This document shows, in pieces, positions 50,689-58,786 of a DNA stretch of 64,000 bases. The position numbers and the translations under genes were made by a program. The DNA is from Nitrospira sp. GTDB taxonomy: Bacteria > Nitrospirota > Nitrospiria > Nitrospirales > Nitrospiraceae. The notes beneath the pieces were generated by a model. It was not told where the DNA came from and searched no databases. It worked only from the letters and a program-made list of their open reading frames with translations. The stretch covers positions 124,001-188,000 of the forward strand of contig VGXF01000001.1 in assembly GCA_016873435.1 (NCBI GenBank), written 5' to 3'. Position 1 is the first letter of the stretch. Every line of letters begins with the position of its first letter.

Positions 50689-50847
50689 TTACCGTTTTTC
50701 CTTATGCGCCGCGTGTTTGCGGCAATACGAGCAATACTTCTTCAGTTCGATCCGGTCCGGATCGTTCTTCTTGTTCTTCGTCGTCCAATAGACCGATTTG
50801 CCCGGCGATTCGCAGCCGATACAGGCCACGGCAATGACTTCACGCAT
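50689..50847 (-). CDS. rpmG: 50S ribosomal protein L33, cysteine-containing form
   Basis: A 52-residue L33. It begins MREVIAVACIGCESPGKSVY and holds CIGC and, near the end, CSYC, so both CxxC pairs of the zinc-binding type are intact. ATG is at 50845-50847. It is the last gene of the leftward island, 21 bases after rpmB. In such islands L33 usually lacks cysteines, so this copy is an exception; a second L33 elsewhere is expected. Confidence 0.9.
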   Translation of the reverse strand: MREVIAVACIGCESPGKSVYWTTKNKKNDPDRIELKKYCSYCRKHAAHKEKR

Positions 50848-50868
50848 GATGCATCCCCTCTTTCCTTG

Positions 50869-51105
50869 CTAAATCTTTTCTCCGGCCGCCCGCATTTCTG
50901 AAACCACCGGAGCCAGGCCTCGTTTGTTGATGATCTTCATCCCGTGCGCTGAGACCGACAAGGTGATCCAGCGATTCTCTTCTGTCAAAAAGTAGCGTTT
51001 GCGCTGTAGGTTCGGCACAAATCGCCGTCTCGTCTTGTTGTTGGCATGACTCACGTTGTTTCCCGACACCGGCTTCTTCCCGGTCACCTGACAATAGCGT
51101 CCCAT
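50869..51105 (-). CDS. rpmB: 50S ribosomal protein L28
   Basis: A 78-residue L28 beginning [20 protein letters not shown] and then [20 protein letters not shown]. It has one cysteine only, like the E. coli protein, so it lacks the CxxC/CxxC zinc site seen in some actinobacterial L28. AAGGAGG lies just before tandem ATGs; the second (51105) has better spacing. It is grouped with rpmG as in zinc-regulated sets. Confidence 0.92.
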   Translation of the reverse strand: MGRYCQVTGKKPVSGNNVSHANNKTRRRFVPNLQRKRYFLTEENRWITLSVSAHGMKIINKRGLAPVVSEMRAAGEKI

Positions 51106-51144
51106 CATTCCTCCTTTTCGTTGATTCGCTGGCCTGGCTGTCCG

Positions 51145-51366
51145 TCATGCGCTCGGGAGATCAGCCACACCACCGCTGTCCCAGAGCGTCACGGCAATCT
51201 GACAGCATCGACAGAGTTGCCATATCTCTCCCGTCGCCGCGCGCCGTTCTAAATCGTCCACAACTCGAATGCGGGTGACGACATCACGGCCTTCACTGTG
51301 TTCGCGCAGATTGCAGAGCTCACAACCCCGTTTGTCCACTGCTTGAATCTCTTCGAGATCAAACAT
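51145..51366 (-). CDS. Small CxxC/CxxC protein in the zinc island
   Basis: About 73 residues. Two cysteine knuckles are visible: RGCELCNLREH and WQLCRCCQIAV. This pattern predicts a small zinc- or other metal-binding ribbon. It starts MFDLEEIQAVDKRGC at 51364-51366, five bases after the stop of the GTPase gene, with GAAGAGG upstream. I do not recognise a family. Its placement between a COG0523 GTPase and ribosomal-protein genes suggests a metal client or sensor. Confidence 0.62.
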   Translation of the reverse strand: MFDLEEIQAVDKRGCELCNLREHSEGRDVVTRIRVVDDLERRAATGEIWQLCRCCQIAVTLWDSGGVADLPSA

Positions 51367-51370
51367 CAGC

Positions 51371-52606
51371 TCAGCCCTCTTCCTCCGGTAACAAGTCGTG
51401 CCGTTCAGCGCGCATGTGCCGCTTTTCCCATGTCGGTTTCTTGAAGGGATCACGAAAGGCACGCCACAGCTCTTCGTCCAGGGCAAGCTCCGCTCTGGTC
51501 AACAGGCACGCATCTAGCCGCCGTTTCAAGTAGACGCGATCAATCTCCTCGCCCATGAAGGCCAGTTCAATCCGGCGATCCCCAAATTCGAGATCCCACA
51601 CCTTGCGCAGTTCGTCGAGTGCCTCCTCTTCATTCGGCCAGTGCCGATCCGGAATCGCCACCCACCAGCGGCCTAGCCGCTCGTAGAGGCAGTTGGCGCC
51701 AGCCTGCGACCACATATAACAAGTCTTCGGTTGTGAGGCGATCCAGAAATATCCTTTGGACCGCAGCACACCCAGCCACTCCTCTTGCATTAACAGCCAA
51801 AATCGGAACGGATGGAACGGCCGTTTCGCTCGATAGACGAACGTCCCTGTTGCACGATCGCCTTTTGGCAGCGACGTCCCGCTCAACGCATGCATCCAGC
51901 CGGGTGTGATTTCTAGCGCCGCCCCCTCATGAGAGCGCGTAGTCTCTAGCAACAAGGGATCGCGGTCTCCCTGAGACACCGCCATGCACCCTGCATCAGG
52001 GTTGACCTGCCAAAGAAACCGCTCAAGACGCTCCCGCTCGACCGGTGTCACACGATCGCACTTGCTCAGCACGAGCGTCGTGCTGAATTCCAGTTGATCC
52101 GCCAGTAATTCAGCGAGGGTTCGCGCATCATCCGGTCCCGTGCCGAGCCCCCGCTCACGGAGCGTGGTCCCGGACTCATAGTCTTCCCAAAAACGCTCCG
52201 CATCAACGACCGTCACCAAGTGGTCCAAACGCGCGACAGCGGAAACGGTGACCCCCTCGGTCTCATCGGCATCGAAGAGATTGGCGATCAGGAGCGGATC
52301 CGTGCTACTTGAACTTTCAATGAGAATGGTGTCGTATTTGCCCAAGCTCGTCAGCCGAATGATTGCTTCAGCGACATGCTGACGCAAGGAACACTGAGTA
52401 CATGCAGCCGTCAACTCGACAAGAGCTTCACCACGAAGGTAGTGCTCTCCGCCAAAAATCTCGATCTCGCCAGTTAATCCGCTCAGGTCGTTCGTGATGA
52501 CCGCCGTCCGCGTTGGATTCAGTTCACGCACCAGACGCCGAAGCACTGTCGTCTTCCCGACACCGAGAAAACCTGATACCACGATAACGCTTACCTTGTT
52601 ACTCAT
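51371..52606 (-). CDS. COG0523 (CobW/ZNG1-like) GTPase, degenerate subtype, copy 1
   Basis: A 411-residue G3E-family P-loop protein. Walker A is VSGFLGVGKTTVLRRL (residues ~10-24). The usual CxCC metal motif is replaced by ACTQCSLRQ (C69, C72), and the NKxD guanine motif by VLSKCDRV. The C-terminal CobW_C domain is kept (RPFHPFRFWLL and MWSQAGANCLYERL). COG0523 proteins are GTP-driven metal chaperones. ATG 52604-52606 with AGGAAG upstream is used. It is the downstream-most of four tandem copies. Confidence 0.88.
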   Translation of the reverse strand: MSNKVSVIVVSGFLGVGKTTVLRRLVRELNPTRTAVITNDLSGLTGEIEIFGGEHYLRGEALVELTAACTQCSLRQHVAEAIIRLTSLGKYDTILIESSSSTDPLLIANLFDADETEGVTVSAVARLDHLVTVVDAERFWEDYESGTTLRERGLGTGPDDARTLAELLADQLEFSTTLVLSKCDRVTPVERERLERFLWQVNPDAGCMAVSQGDRDPLLLETTRSHEGAALEITPGWMHALSGTSLPKGDRATGTFVYRAKRPFHPFRFWLLMQEEWLGVLRSKGYFWIASQPKTCYMWSQAGANCLYERLGRWWVAIPDRHWPNEEEALDELRKVWDLEFGDRRIELAFMGEEIDRVYLKRRLDACLLTRAELALDEELWRAFRDPFKKPTWEKRHMRAERHDLLPEEEG

Positions 52607-52647
52607 ACCGCTTCCTCTCAACGCCTGGGTTCTCAACCCACTCCGAC

Positions 52648-53847
52648 TCAGCTCCAACGCGGAAACGGATCCGGATATTTCTGCCAAGCGGGTTTGCCCT
52701 CGGCTAGCTCCGTATCGGTCAGCAGGCATGCGTCAAGGTCTGCACGGAGCGCCGCCTCATCCATCCGCTGACCGATGATGACGATCTGTTGGCGCCGGTC
52801 GCCGAAATTGGGATGCCACATCGCCTTGAGCTGCGCCTTCACCTCAGCGGAGTCGGGCCACTGCTCTTCCGGTATCATGGCCCGCCACCACCCCATCGGG
52901 CCGAGTTGCCACACAGTCCCAGCCAGCGACAACAGCCCGATAAACTCCAGCCGGCCAGCCAAATACACCAACCCTTTGGCGCGCAACACGCCGGGCCAAG
53001 GTCGGCTCAACTGGTCCGCCAACCGCTGCGCATGAAATGGGCGACGACTCCGATAGACAAAACTTGCAATGTCGTATTCTTGGGATTCCGAACGCGTGCC
53101 TTCGCGCAGCGTTTTCATCCACCCAGCCGCCTGCGAGGCTCTGGCGAATTCGAATCGTCTCGTATTGAGGATCTCTGCTGGTGATACGTGCCCATATTGC
53201 ACTGAGCGGATCACCGCGTCTGGATTCAACGTTGCGAGAATCGTTGTCAGTTCCTGCAGAGCCTGCGGTTCCATCAAGTCGGTCTTGTTCACAACGAGCA
53301 CGTTCGCAAATTCCACCTGATCGATCAGCAGATCGGTGATGGTCCGCTCATCCTGCTCGCTCACCGCCAGGCCACGCTCTTTCAACTCCACGCCTTCTCG
53401 ATAGTCGTGGAGAAACCGCGGGCCGTCCACTACCGTGACCATGGTATCGAGCCGCGACAGGTCGGCCAACGCCTGCCCCTGCGCGTTTTCAAACGTAAAG
53501 GTCTCCGCTACCGGCATCGGCTCTGAGATGCCAGTTGACTCGATGAGCAGATACTCAAACCGCCCCTCTTCCGCTAGCCGGGCGACTTCGTTCAGCAGGT
53601 CTTCCCGTAACGTGCAACAGATGCAGCCGTTGCTCATTTCCACTAGCTTCTCTTCCGTGCGACTTAGCGCCGCACCGCCGTCAGCCACCAGCAGCGCATC
53701 AATGTTTACCTCGCTCATGTCGTTCACAATCACCGCTACGCGTAACCCTTCCCGATTGTGCAGTACGTGGTTAAGTACCGTGGTTTTTCCTGCTCCAAGA
53801 AATCCCGACAAGACCGTCACCGGCAACCGCGCCGTGTCCGTGCGCAT
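52648..53847 (-). CDS. COG0523 (CobW/ZNG1-like) GTPase, canonical subtype, copy 2
   Basis: A 399-residue canonical member. Walker A is [18 protein letters not shown] (~13-30), the metal-binding CxCC is [13 protein letters not shown] (C75, C77, C78), the switch region is [15 protein letters not shown] and the guanine motif is VVNKTDLM. The CobW_C domain follows from about residue 245. It starts immediately after the stop of copy 3. Known relatives deliver zinc to client enzymes under starvation. Confidence 0.93.
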   Translation of the reverse strand: MRTDTARLPVTVLSGFLGAGKTTVLNHVLHNREGLRVAVIVNDMSEVNIDALLVADGGAALSRTEEKLVEMSNGCICCTLREDLLNEVARLAEEGRFEYLLIESTGISEPMPVAETFTFENAQGQALADLSRLDTMVTVVDGPRFLHDYREGVELKERGLAVSEQDERTITDLLIDQVEFANVLVVNKTDLMEPQALQELTTILATLNPDAVIRSVQYGHVSPAEILNTRRFEFARASQAAGWMKTLREGTRSESQEYDIASFVYRSRRPFHAQRLADQLSRPWPGVLRAKGLVYLAGRLEFIGLLSLAGTVWQLGPMGWWRAMIPEEQWPDSAEVKAQLKAMWHPNFGDRRQQIVIIGQRMDEAALRADLDACLLTDTELAEGKPAWQKYPDPFPRWS

Positions 53848-55128
53848 CTACCGCTCCTCCGACGTCGTCGACAGACCATCCGATTCCACCACTGTTTCCG
53901 TTGGCGGAAAGCGGTCCGGCTTCCCTTCCCACGACGACCGCCCGGAGGCCCATTCCGCTTCCGTCACCAGACAAGCGTCCAGCTTCGCCGTCAGCGCTGC
54001 ATGATCCATTCGTCGACCAATCAGCACCAGTTCTTGACTGCGATCGCCGTACTCCGGATCCCACACTCCCTGGAGGCGCTGATATTCTTCTTCCTCTTCC
54101 GGCCAATCATCCTTAGGCATCGCGGCATACCAGCGCCCGGCCCACCGTACGTTGCCGGTCCCGCCCGCCTGCGACCACAGCCCGATGAGATCCGAGCGCG
54201 TGGCGATCCAGAACAGCCCCTTCGACCGGAGGACGCCAGGCCATGACTCCTGGAAGCAGTACCAGAGCCGCTCTGGATGAAACGGACGCCTAGCCCGGTA
54301 CACCATAGTGGTAATCCCGTATTCGTCGGCCTCGGACCGTTCGTGCCCGCGCAAGGTTTTCATCCAGCCTGCAGCCTGGCTGGCCCGCTCAAAATCGAAG
54401 GCCCTGGTGTTCAAGATGACGTTGAGATTAATTTGCCCGTGCCGAATCGAGACACACCGCGCTTCAGGGTTCAACGCGGCAAGGATGGCCGTCAGTTCGC
54501 ACAGCTCGCTCTCGGACACCAGGTCCGCCTTGTTGATCAGCAGCACATCGGCAAACTCGACTTGATCGATGAGCAGATCTGTGATGGTGCGCTCATCCTC
54601 GCCGCCGACGCCGAGCCCTCTGGCTTGGAGATCCTCCGCTTCGTGATAGTCTTTGAGGAAGTTGACCGCATCGATGACAGTAACCATCGTATCCAGTCGC
54701 GCGACGCCAGTCAGACCGCCTCCCGATTCGTTCTCAAATTGAAACGTCTCAGCGACCGGCATCGGTTCCGAGATTCCCGTCGACTCGATTAGCAGATAGT
54801 CGAACCGCCGCGCCTCTGCCAGCCGTGCCACTTCCTTCAGAAGATCTTCTCGCAAGGTGCAGCAGATGCAGCCGTTGCTCATCTTGACCAGCTGCTCGTC
54901 GGTGCGGCTCAATTCGGCCCCTCCTTGCTCGATCAGCTTCGCATCGATATTCACCTCGCTCATGTCGTTGACGATGACCGCCACACGCAACCCTTCTCGA
55001 TTGTGTAGCACGTGGTTGAGCACGGTGGTCTTCCCTGCGCCAAGAAACCCCGACAGAACTGTCACTGGCAAGCGCTGATCAACTCTCCCAGTCTCAGGAA
55101 CGGGCTTTGTCGTCACATGAGTTGCCAT
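53848..55128 (-). CDS. COG0523 (CobW/ZNG1-like) GTPase, canonical subtype, copy 3
   Basis: A 426-residue paralogue of copy 2 with a longer N-terminal tail. Walker A is [17 protein letters not shown] (~24-40), CxCC is [13 protein letters not shown] (C87, C89, C90), the switch is [11 protein letters not shown] and the guanine motif is LINKADLVS. CobW_C contains [21 protein letters not shown] 55126-55128 with AAGGAGGAG upstream is used. Its start overlaps copy 4 by 35 bases. Copies 2 and 3 share long identical stretches, pointing to a fairly recent duplication. Confidence 0.93.
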   Translation of the reverse strand: MATHVTTKPVPETGRVDQRLPVTVLSGFLGAGKTTVLNHVLHNREGLRVAVIVNDMSEVNIDAKLIEQGGAELSRTDEQLVKMSNGCICCTLREDLLKEVARLAEARRFDYLLIESTGISEPMPVAETFQFENESGGGLTGVARLDTMVTVIDAVNFLKDYHEAEDLQARGLGVGGEDERTITDLLIDQVEFADVLLINKADLVSESELCELTAILAALNPEARCVSIRHGQINLNVILNTRAFDFERASQAAGWMKTLRGHERSEADEYGITTMVYRARRPFHPERLWYCFQESWPGVLRSKGLFWIATRSDLIGLWSQAGGTGNVRWAGRWYAAMPKDDWPEEEEEYQRLQGVWDPEYGDRSQELVLIGRRMDHAALTAKLDACLVTEAEWASGRSSWEGKPDRFPPTETVVESDGLSTTSEER

Positions 55129-56407
55129 CAGTCTCCTCCTTGTCCGAATCTCCGTCGTCGTGGGCATCGGTCTGGGCGAGCGCGCGGGCGAAGGGATCGT
55201 CAAATCGTCGCCAGCTGGATTCACCCTCCAGCACCTCCGCCGGTGTCAACAGGCAGCGCTCAAGTTGTCGTCGCCAGTCCACGGCATCCAAGTGATAGCC
55301 GATCCAGCCGAACGTCTGCCTCCGGTCGCCGAACTCGACGGACCACTGCCGCTTGAGCTCTGCCTCAAACGCGGGATCGGCGGGCCATTGGTCCCGCGGC
55401 GTGGCCGCCCACCAATCTCCGATACACTCAAAATGTCTCGATCCGGCCGTCTGCTCCCAGGAAAAACACCGCTCCGGTTGAGATGCGACCCAGAAATGCC
55501 CTTTGCACCGAAGCAATCCCACCCAATCGGATTCGATCAGATCCCACAAACGCTCTGGATGGAAGGGGCGCGTGGCCCGAAATACCCCCATCGCCCAGTG
55601 AACCGATGAAATCGTCGGCAGTGGCGCACCTTGGATGAGCTTGGCCCAGCCGGGCTGAAAACTGATCGGCATCGAGGCCGGCATCCGTGCTCCAAGGATT
55701 TGTCCTGCCAGATTCGATTCATCCGCCATCAACAAAATCATGGCTTCCGGGTTCAACGCTTCAAGCAGGTGCCGTAACCGCCGCAGCTTTCCGCTCGGTA
55801 GCCCCTCCGTCTTGGACAGCACCAGCACCGTCGCATACTCCACCTGGTCCACGACCAGTTCAGAAATCGTCCGCCCGTCATCCGTTCCGCAACTCACACC
55901 GCGAGCCTGCAAGTCGTCCACGGTGTGCAGATCGCCCCAAAAGGTCTGGCTGTCAACCACCGTAACCAGGTGATCGAGTCGTGCCTTTGATGCCAGCGGC
56001 TCTTGGTTCTCCCAGGCATCGTTGAAGACTTCGGCAACGAAGACCGGCTCGACCAATCCGGAACACTCCACCAGCAGTCGATCAAACCGTTCCATGGCGG
56101 CGATCGCCATAACGGCGCTCGTCAAGCTGTCGCGCAAGGAACAGCCGACGCACCGCTCAACCAACTCGGCCAGGACTTCACCAAGGCTGAATATGGTCAC
56201 TCCTTGCGATCGACAGAAGTCTGCATCCAATCCGGCATCGCTGCGGTCATGGACTAGTAGGGCCACACGCCCGGAGGCTCGCTCGGTGAGGAGTTTCCAC
56301 ACCATCGTGCTCTTCCCGGCTCCGACAAACCCGCAAACGACAGTGACCGGAAGCCGGCTACCATCCGACTCGGTTTGTGCGGGGGGCTCAGACAGCGGGA
56401 TCGCCAC
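55094..56407 (-). CDS. COG0523 (CobW/ZNG1-like) GTPase, degenerate subtype, copy 4
   Basis: A 437-residue protein starting at a GTG (56405-56407) with GGGAGG upstream. Walker A is [18 protein letters not shown] (~23-40). The metal motif reads [12 protein letters not shown] (C86, C89, no CxCC) and the guanine motif reads VLSKTEGL. The switch is [15 protein letters not shown]. CobW_C contains [18 protein letters not shown]. The tail is acidic. Like copy 1 it is a diverged partner of the canonical pair. It overlaps the L31 gene by 20 bases. Confidence 0.88.
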   Translation of the reverse strand: MAIPLSEPPAQTESDGSRLPVTVVCGFVGAGKSTMVWKLLTERASGRVALLVHDRSDAGLDADFCRSQGVTIFSLGEVLAELVERCVGCSLRDSLTSAVMAIAAMERFDRLLVECSGLVEPVFVAEVFNDAWENQEPLASKARLDHLVTVVDSQTFWGDLHTVDDLQARGVSCGTDDGRTISELVVDQVEYATVLVLSKTEGLPSGKLRRLRHLLEALNPEAMILLMADESNLAGQILGARMPASMPISFQPGWAKLIQGAPLPTISSVHWAMGVFRATRPFHPERLWDLIESDWVGLLRCKGHFWVASQPERCFSWEQTAGSRHFECIGDWWAATPRDQWPADPAFEAELKRQWSVEFGDRRQTFGWIGYHLDAVDWRRQLERCLLTPAEVLEGESSWRRFDDPFARALAQTDAHDDGDSDKEETDGNSCDDKARS

Positions 56408-56672
56408 GACGACCTCCCGCTGCACCACGGCCTCGATATTTCTTATTAAATTTCTCGACTCGCCCTTCGGTATCGATGATGCGCTGCGTTCCCGTATACA
56501 ACGGATGCGAGTACATCGATGTGTCGACTTTGTAAATTGGATAGGTTCGTCCGTCTTCCCAAACCGTCGTCTGATCGGTCTGCACCGTCGACATCATTAC
56601 CCAACGCTTGCCGATCGCGACATCGTGAAAGACAACCGGACGATAGCCCGTCGGATGGATACCAGGTTTCAT
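56388..56672 (-). CDS. rpmE2: 50S ribosomal protein L31 type B, zinc-independent (C-) form
   Basis: A 94-residue L31 of the RpmE2/YkgM type, with no cysteine at all. It begins [20 protein letters not shown] and has the L31 end [20 protein letters not shown] plus a basic tail. In other bacteria this paralogue replaces the zinc form when zinc is scarce and is repressed by Zur. ATG 56670-56672 follows AAGGAG. The zinc form lies at 41617. Confidence 0.95.
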   Translation of the reverse strand: MKPGIHPTGYRPVVFHDVAIGKRWVMMSTVQTDQTTVWEDGRTYPIYKVDTSMYSHPLYTGTQRIIDTEGRVEKFNKKYRGRGAAGGRRGDPAV

Positions 56673-56704
56673 CACGTCTCCTTGCGCTCAGCCACGAACG
56701 CCGG

Positions 56705-57010
56705 CTACCAGCTTGATTTCCGCACGCCGGGAATCTCACCCTTCAGCGCGTGCAGGCGAAAGTCGATCCGCGACATGTCGAATCGGCCCACATATCCCCG
56801 CACGCGCCCCGAGATCGCACAGCGATTGCGCACCCGGACGGGCGACGAATTCCTCGGCAATTTCTGTAGCGACTGCTGTGCCTCCTGCTTCTGCTCCTCG
56901 GTACTCGCCTGCCCCTTGATCACCGCTTTCAACGCCTTGCGCCGCTCAGCATACTGCGCGACCAATCGCTTGCGTTTCTCGTTTCTTAATCGACTGCTCA
57001 ACTTTGCCAT
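56705..57010 (-). CDS. rpsN: 30S ribosomal protein S14, zinc-independent (C-) form
   Basis: A 101-residue S14 of the long type without CxxC zinc ligands (a single cysteine in [16 protein letters not shown]). It starts [20 protein letters not shown]. The short zinc type would be ~61 residues with four cysteines. It lies between S18 and L31 copies. Confidence 0.93.
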   Translation of the reverse strand: MAKLSSRLRNEKRKRLVAQYAERRKALKAVIKGQASTEEQKQEAQQSLQKLPRNSSPVRVRNRCAISGRVRGYVGRFDMSRIDFRLHALKGEIPGVRKSSW

Positions 57011-57059
57011 ACGCTCTCCCTTCCGACTTCAACACAATGGATTCGTCGTCCTAGCTTAC

Positions 57060-57275
57060 TCAGTAGTCTGATCGCCCACCGAACGGCAACATTGCCATAT
57101 GCCGCGCACGTTTGATCGCACGGGCAATTTCTCGCTGCCGCTGCTGACTATTCCCCGTCATGCGACGAGGGAGGATCCGTCCATTCTCTGTGATGAATCT
57201 CCGCAACCATTCGACATTTTTCCAATCCACGGGCGTGATCACATCGATCACGCGACGTCGTCGTTCTTCAGGCAT
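57060..57275 (-). CDS. rpsR: 30S ribosomal protein S18, cysteine-free form
   Basis: A 71-residue S18 with no cysteine. It begins MPEERRRRVIDVITPVDWKN and continues with FITENGRILPRRMTGNSQQR and QREIARAIKRARHMAMLPF. ATG 57273-57275 follows TAAGGAG; earlier in-frame codons lack family support. S18 and S14 open the ribosomal part of the island, matching the order in known Zur-controlled sets. Confidence 0.93.
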   Translation of the reverse strand: MPEERRRRVIDVITPVDWKNVEWLRRFITENGRILPRRMTGNSQQRQREIARAIKRARHMAMLPFGGRSDY

Positions 57276-57416
57276 GCATCGCTCCTTAGTTGACTGGACT
57301 GAGATTGGCTCCGCCGGTCCCTCACCGACTCTTTGCCTAAACGTCACGCGTAACACGTGAGGACGTCAGACACGGACAAGTCCGCGCACTGACGGAATCA
57401 ACACGATGCGAAGAGA

Positions 57417-57767
57417 TCAACCGAGAACGGGTGGACCGCGAGACTGAAGGGTGAGGGCCAGCAGAATCGAGAAAATCTGCGGCATTGAGATCGTGACAGG
57501 ATGTGACGGAACCAGCACGGACGGCAGGACGGGGACCGCTCCGGACAGCCCCGAACTGGCAGCCCATTCCAACCATGCGTGGATATCGATGTCGGAGTGA
57601 CTGGCATCTCCCGCCTGCATAGCCGAGTAGTGGTCGACGAGGAGATAAGGCAAGGGCAGCGCAACCAGTACATAGAGCACTGCCACGGCAGCGACGAGTA
57701 CTCGTCGAGGCAATGCTATCTGCACCGATCTCAGCACGGGATTACACCAATCCATAGCGCGCTTCAC
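57417..57767 (-). CDS. Small membrane protein (DUF2946-like layout), unknown
   Basis: About 116 residues (GTG at 57767) or 112 (ATG at 57755). A hydrophobic helix, RVLVAAVAVLYVLVALPLPY, follows a short N-terminus. A loop with DASHSDIDIHAWLEWAA comes next, then a second helix ending LTLQSRGPPVLG. The C-terminal SRGPP ending resembles DUF2946 proteins linked to metal-related clusters; the match is weak. The loop holds histidines and aspartates that could bind metal. It overlaps the upstream gene by 26 bases. Confidence 0.55.
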   Translation of the reverse strand: MKRAMDWCNPVLRSVQIALPRRVLVAAVAVLYVLVALPLPYLLVDHYSAMQAGDASHSDIDIHAWLEWAASSGLSGAVPVLPSVLVPSHPVTISMPQIFSILLALTLQSRGPPVLG

Positions 57768-57960
57768 ATTTCAGCGCACTTTCGTCGAATTCTTGTGCGC
57801 CTACACCGACCCACTGTCCCTGCTGGACTGTAAAACATTGCGCGCAGGTCTGGTCATAAAAGGGCGATAGGCCGATGATCCACTCACGGGAAAACTCTCG
57901 TTGGTATTCCTTGGGGAGGAAGGCCATGAACCCGGACGGTGGTGGTGAAAACTCGGACAT
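57742..57960 (-). CDS. Small CxxC-containing hypothetical protein, 72 residues
   Basis: It begins MSEFSPPPSGFMAFLPKEYQ and has a CAQC pair in YDQTCAQCFTVQQGQWVGVG and one more cysteine near the end (ALKCEARYGLV). No family recognised. It is eight bases downstream of the orphan epsilon-subunit gene and overlaps the next gene, so all three are likely co-transcribed. Confidence 0.6.
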   Translation of the reverse strand: MSEFSPPPSGFMAFLPKEYQREFSREWIIGLSPFYDQTCAQCFTVQQGQWVGVGAQEFDESALKCEARYGLV

Positions 57961-57968
57961 CTCAACTC

Positions 57969-58583
57969 CTACTGCACCGCGACGGGCCCCGGGACAGTCC
58001 CCTTCAGTTCACGCACTTTGTCGGCCAGACGGATAATATGCTCCGGCGTGATGTCGCGAAACGATAACATGGCATCCTCGTGCCCAGCCTGCGCGCACAT
58101 TGCCATGGTGTAGCAATTCGTCCCGCCCCGCACAATTTTCAAGGTCAGATTCGCTTGATGGCAATGGACCCCGATAAACAAACACGCATCGATCCGGTTG
58201 TGCCAAATCGTCAAGTTTGGATGGTTCGGGTTGATCTCAACCTCTGGATTGATCTTCGGATACTTGGGTCGATAGTCCGGCATTGGAATCAACATCGGCT
58301 TCTGATTGGGCCCCACACTCTCCTTCAATACAGTAAAGAGGTGACGAATCGCCTTCGCCTTCTTCTCGGCCGTGGGCGTCCAAGCCCACAACACCAGTGG
58401 TCCCGGGAAGATCGTTGGCACCTTGGCGCTCAGGAAGCGCCGCGCCGCCTCCTCCATCGCCTGCTCCTCACGCACGATATACCCGTGCACGATCGCTTCG
58501 CCTGGATTGGGCAATCGCACACCCATGCTGGCCGCAGCCGGTGGTAAAAAATGCTCGGGCCCAGGTCGAACCTCGTAACGCAC
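57969..58583 (-). CDS. Orphan paralogue of the 2-oxoacid:ferredoxin oxidoreductase epsilon subunit
   Basis: About 204 residues, highly similar along its whole length to the epsilon subunit at 44857. Shared blocks are GPEHFLPPAAASMGVRLPNP, MLIPMPDYRPKYPKINPEVE and the HCHQ block GVHCHQANLTLKIVRGG with CAQAGHEDAML. No alpha, beta, gamma or delta genes accompany it. Start: GTG at 58583, matching the paralogue's N-terminus with GAGGA upstream; a GTG at 58598 would add five residues. A Fur-family-like dyad lies about 22 bases upstream. It heads the zinc-island transcript. Confidence 0.85.
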   Translation of the reverse strand: MRYEVRPGPEHFLPPAAASMGVRLPNPGEAIVHGYIVREEQAMEEAARRFLSAKVPTIFPGPLVLWAWTPTAEKKAKAIRHLFTVLKESVGPNQKPMLIPMPDYRPKYPKINPEVEINPNHPNLTIWHNRIDACLFIGVHCHQANLTLKIVRGGTNCYTMAMCAQAGHEDAMLSFRDITPEHIIRLADKVRELKGTVPGPVAVQ

Positions 58584-58604
58584 CGCAGGAGTCCTCACAT
58601 TATT

Positions 58605-58619
58605 AAATGCAATTCATTT
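58605..58619. promoter_or_regulatory. Candidate Fur/Zur-family operator
   Basis: A 15-bp dyad, AAATGCAATTCATTT, with six of seven matched positions around a single central base (7-1-7 layout). It is in an AT-rich patch just upstream of the orphan epsilon gene and overlaps the probable -10 region. Fur-family boxes typically have this shape. The binding regulator is inferred only; no zur or fur gene is in the window. Confidence 0.45.
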
Positions 58620-58786
58620 GCAATACTGGCGGCATCATACACGGATAGAATCTCCGATGCAAGACACCCCATTGGCTCTATGGATCGGCGTCCTATCCCG
58701 CTCCGAACCCATCGGGACAATCAGCATGGTAGAGTCCGACCTCCGGTTCGAAAAACGGCAACGGGTGTACGTCCTTCATCCCAACC

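Noticed and set aside
57276-57416. Possible dyad (ACGTC...CACG...CGTG...GACGT) upstream of S18
   Set aside because: The arms are short and mismatched and do not resemble the Fur-like motif found upstream of the orphan epsilon gene.
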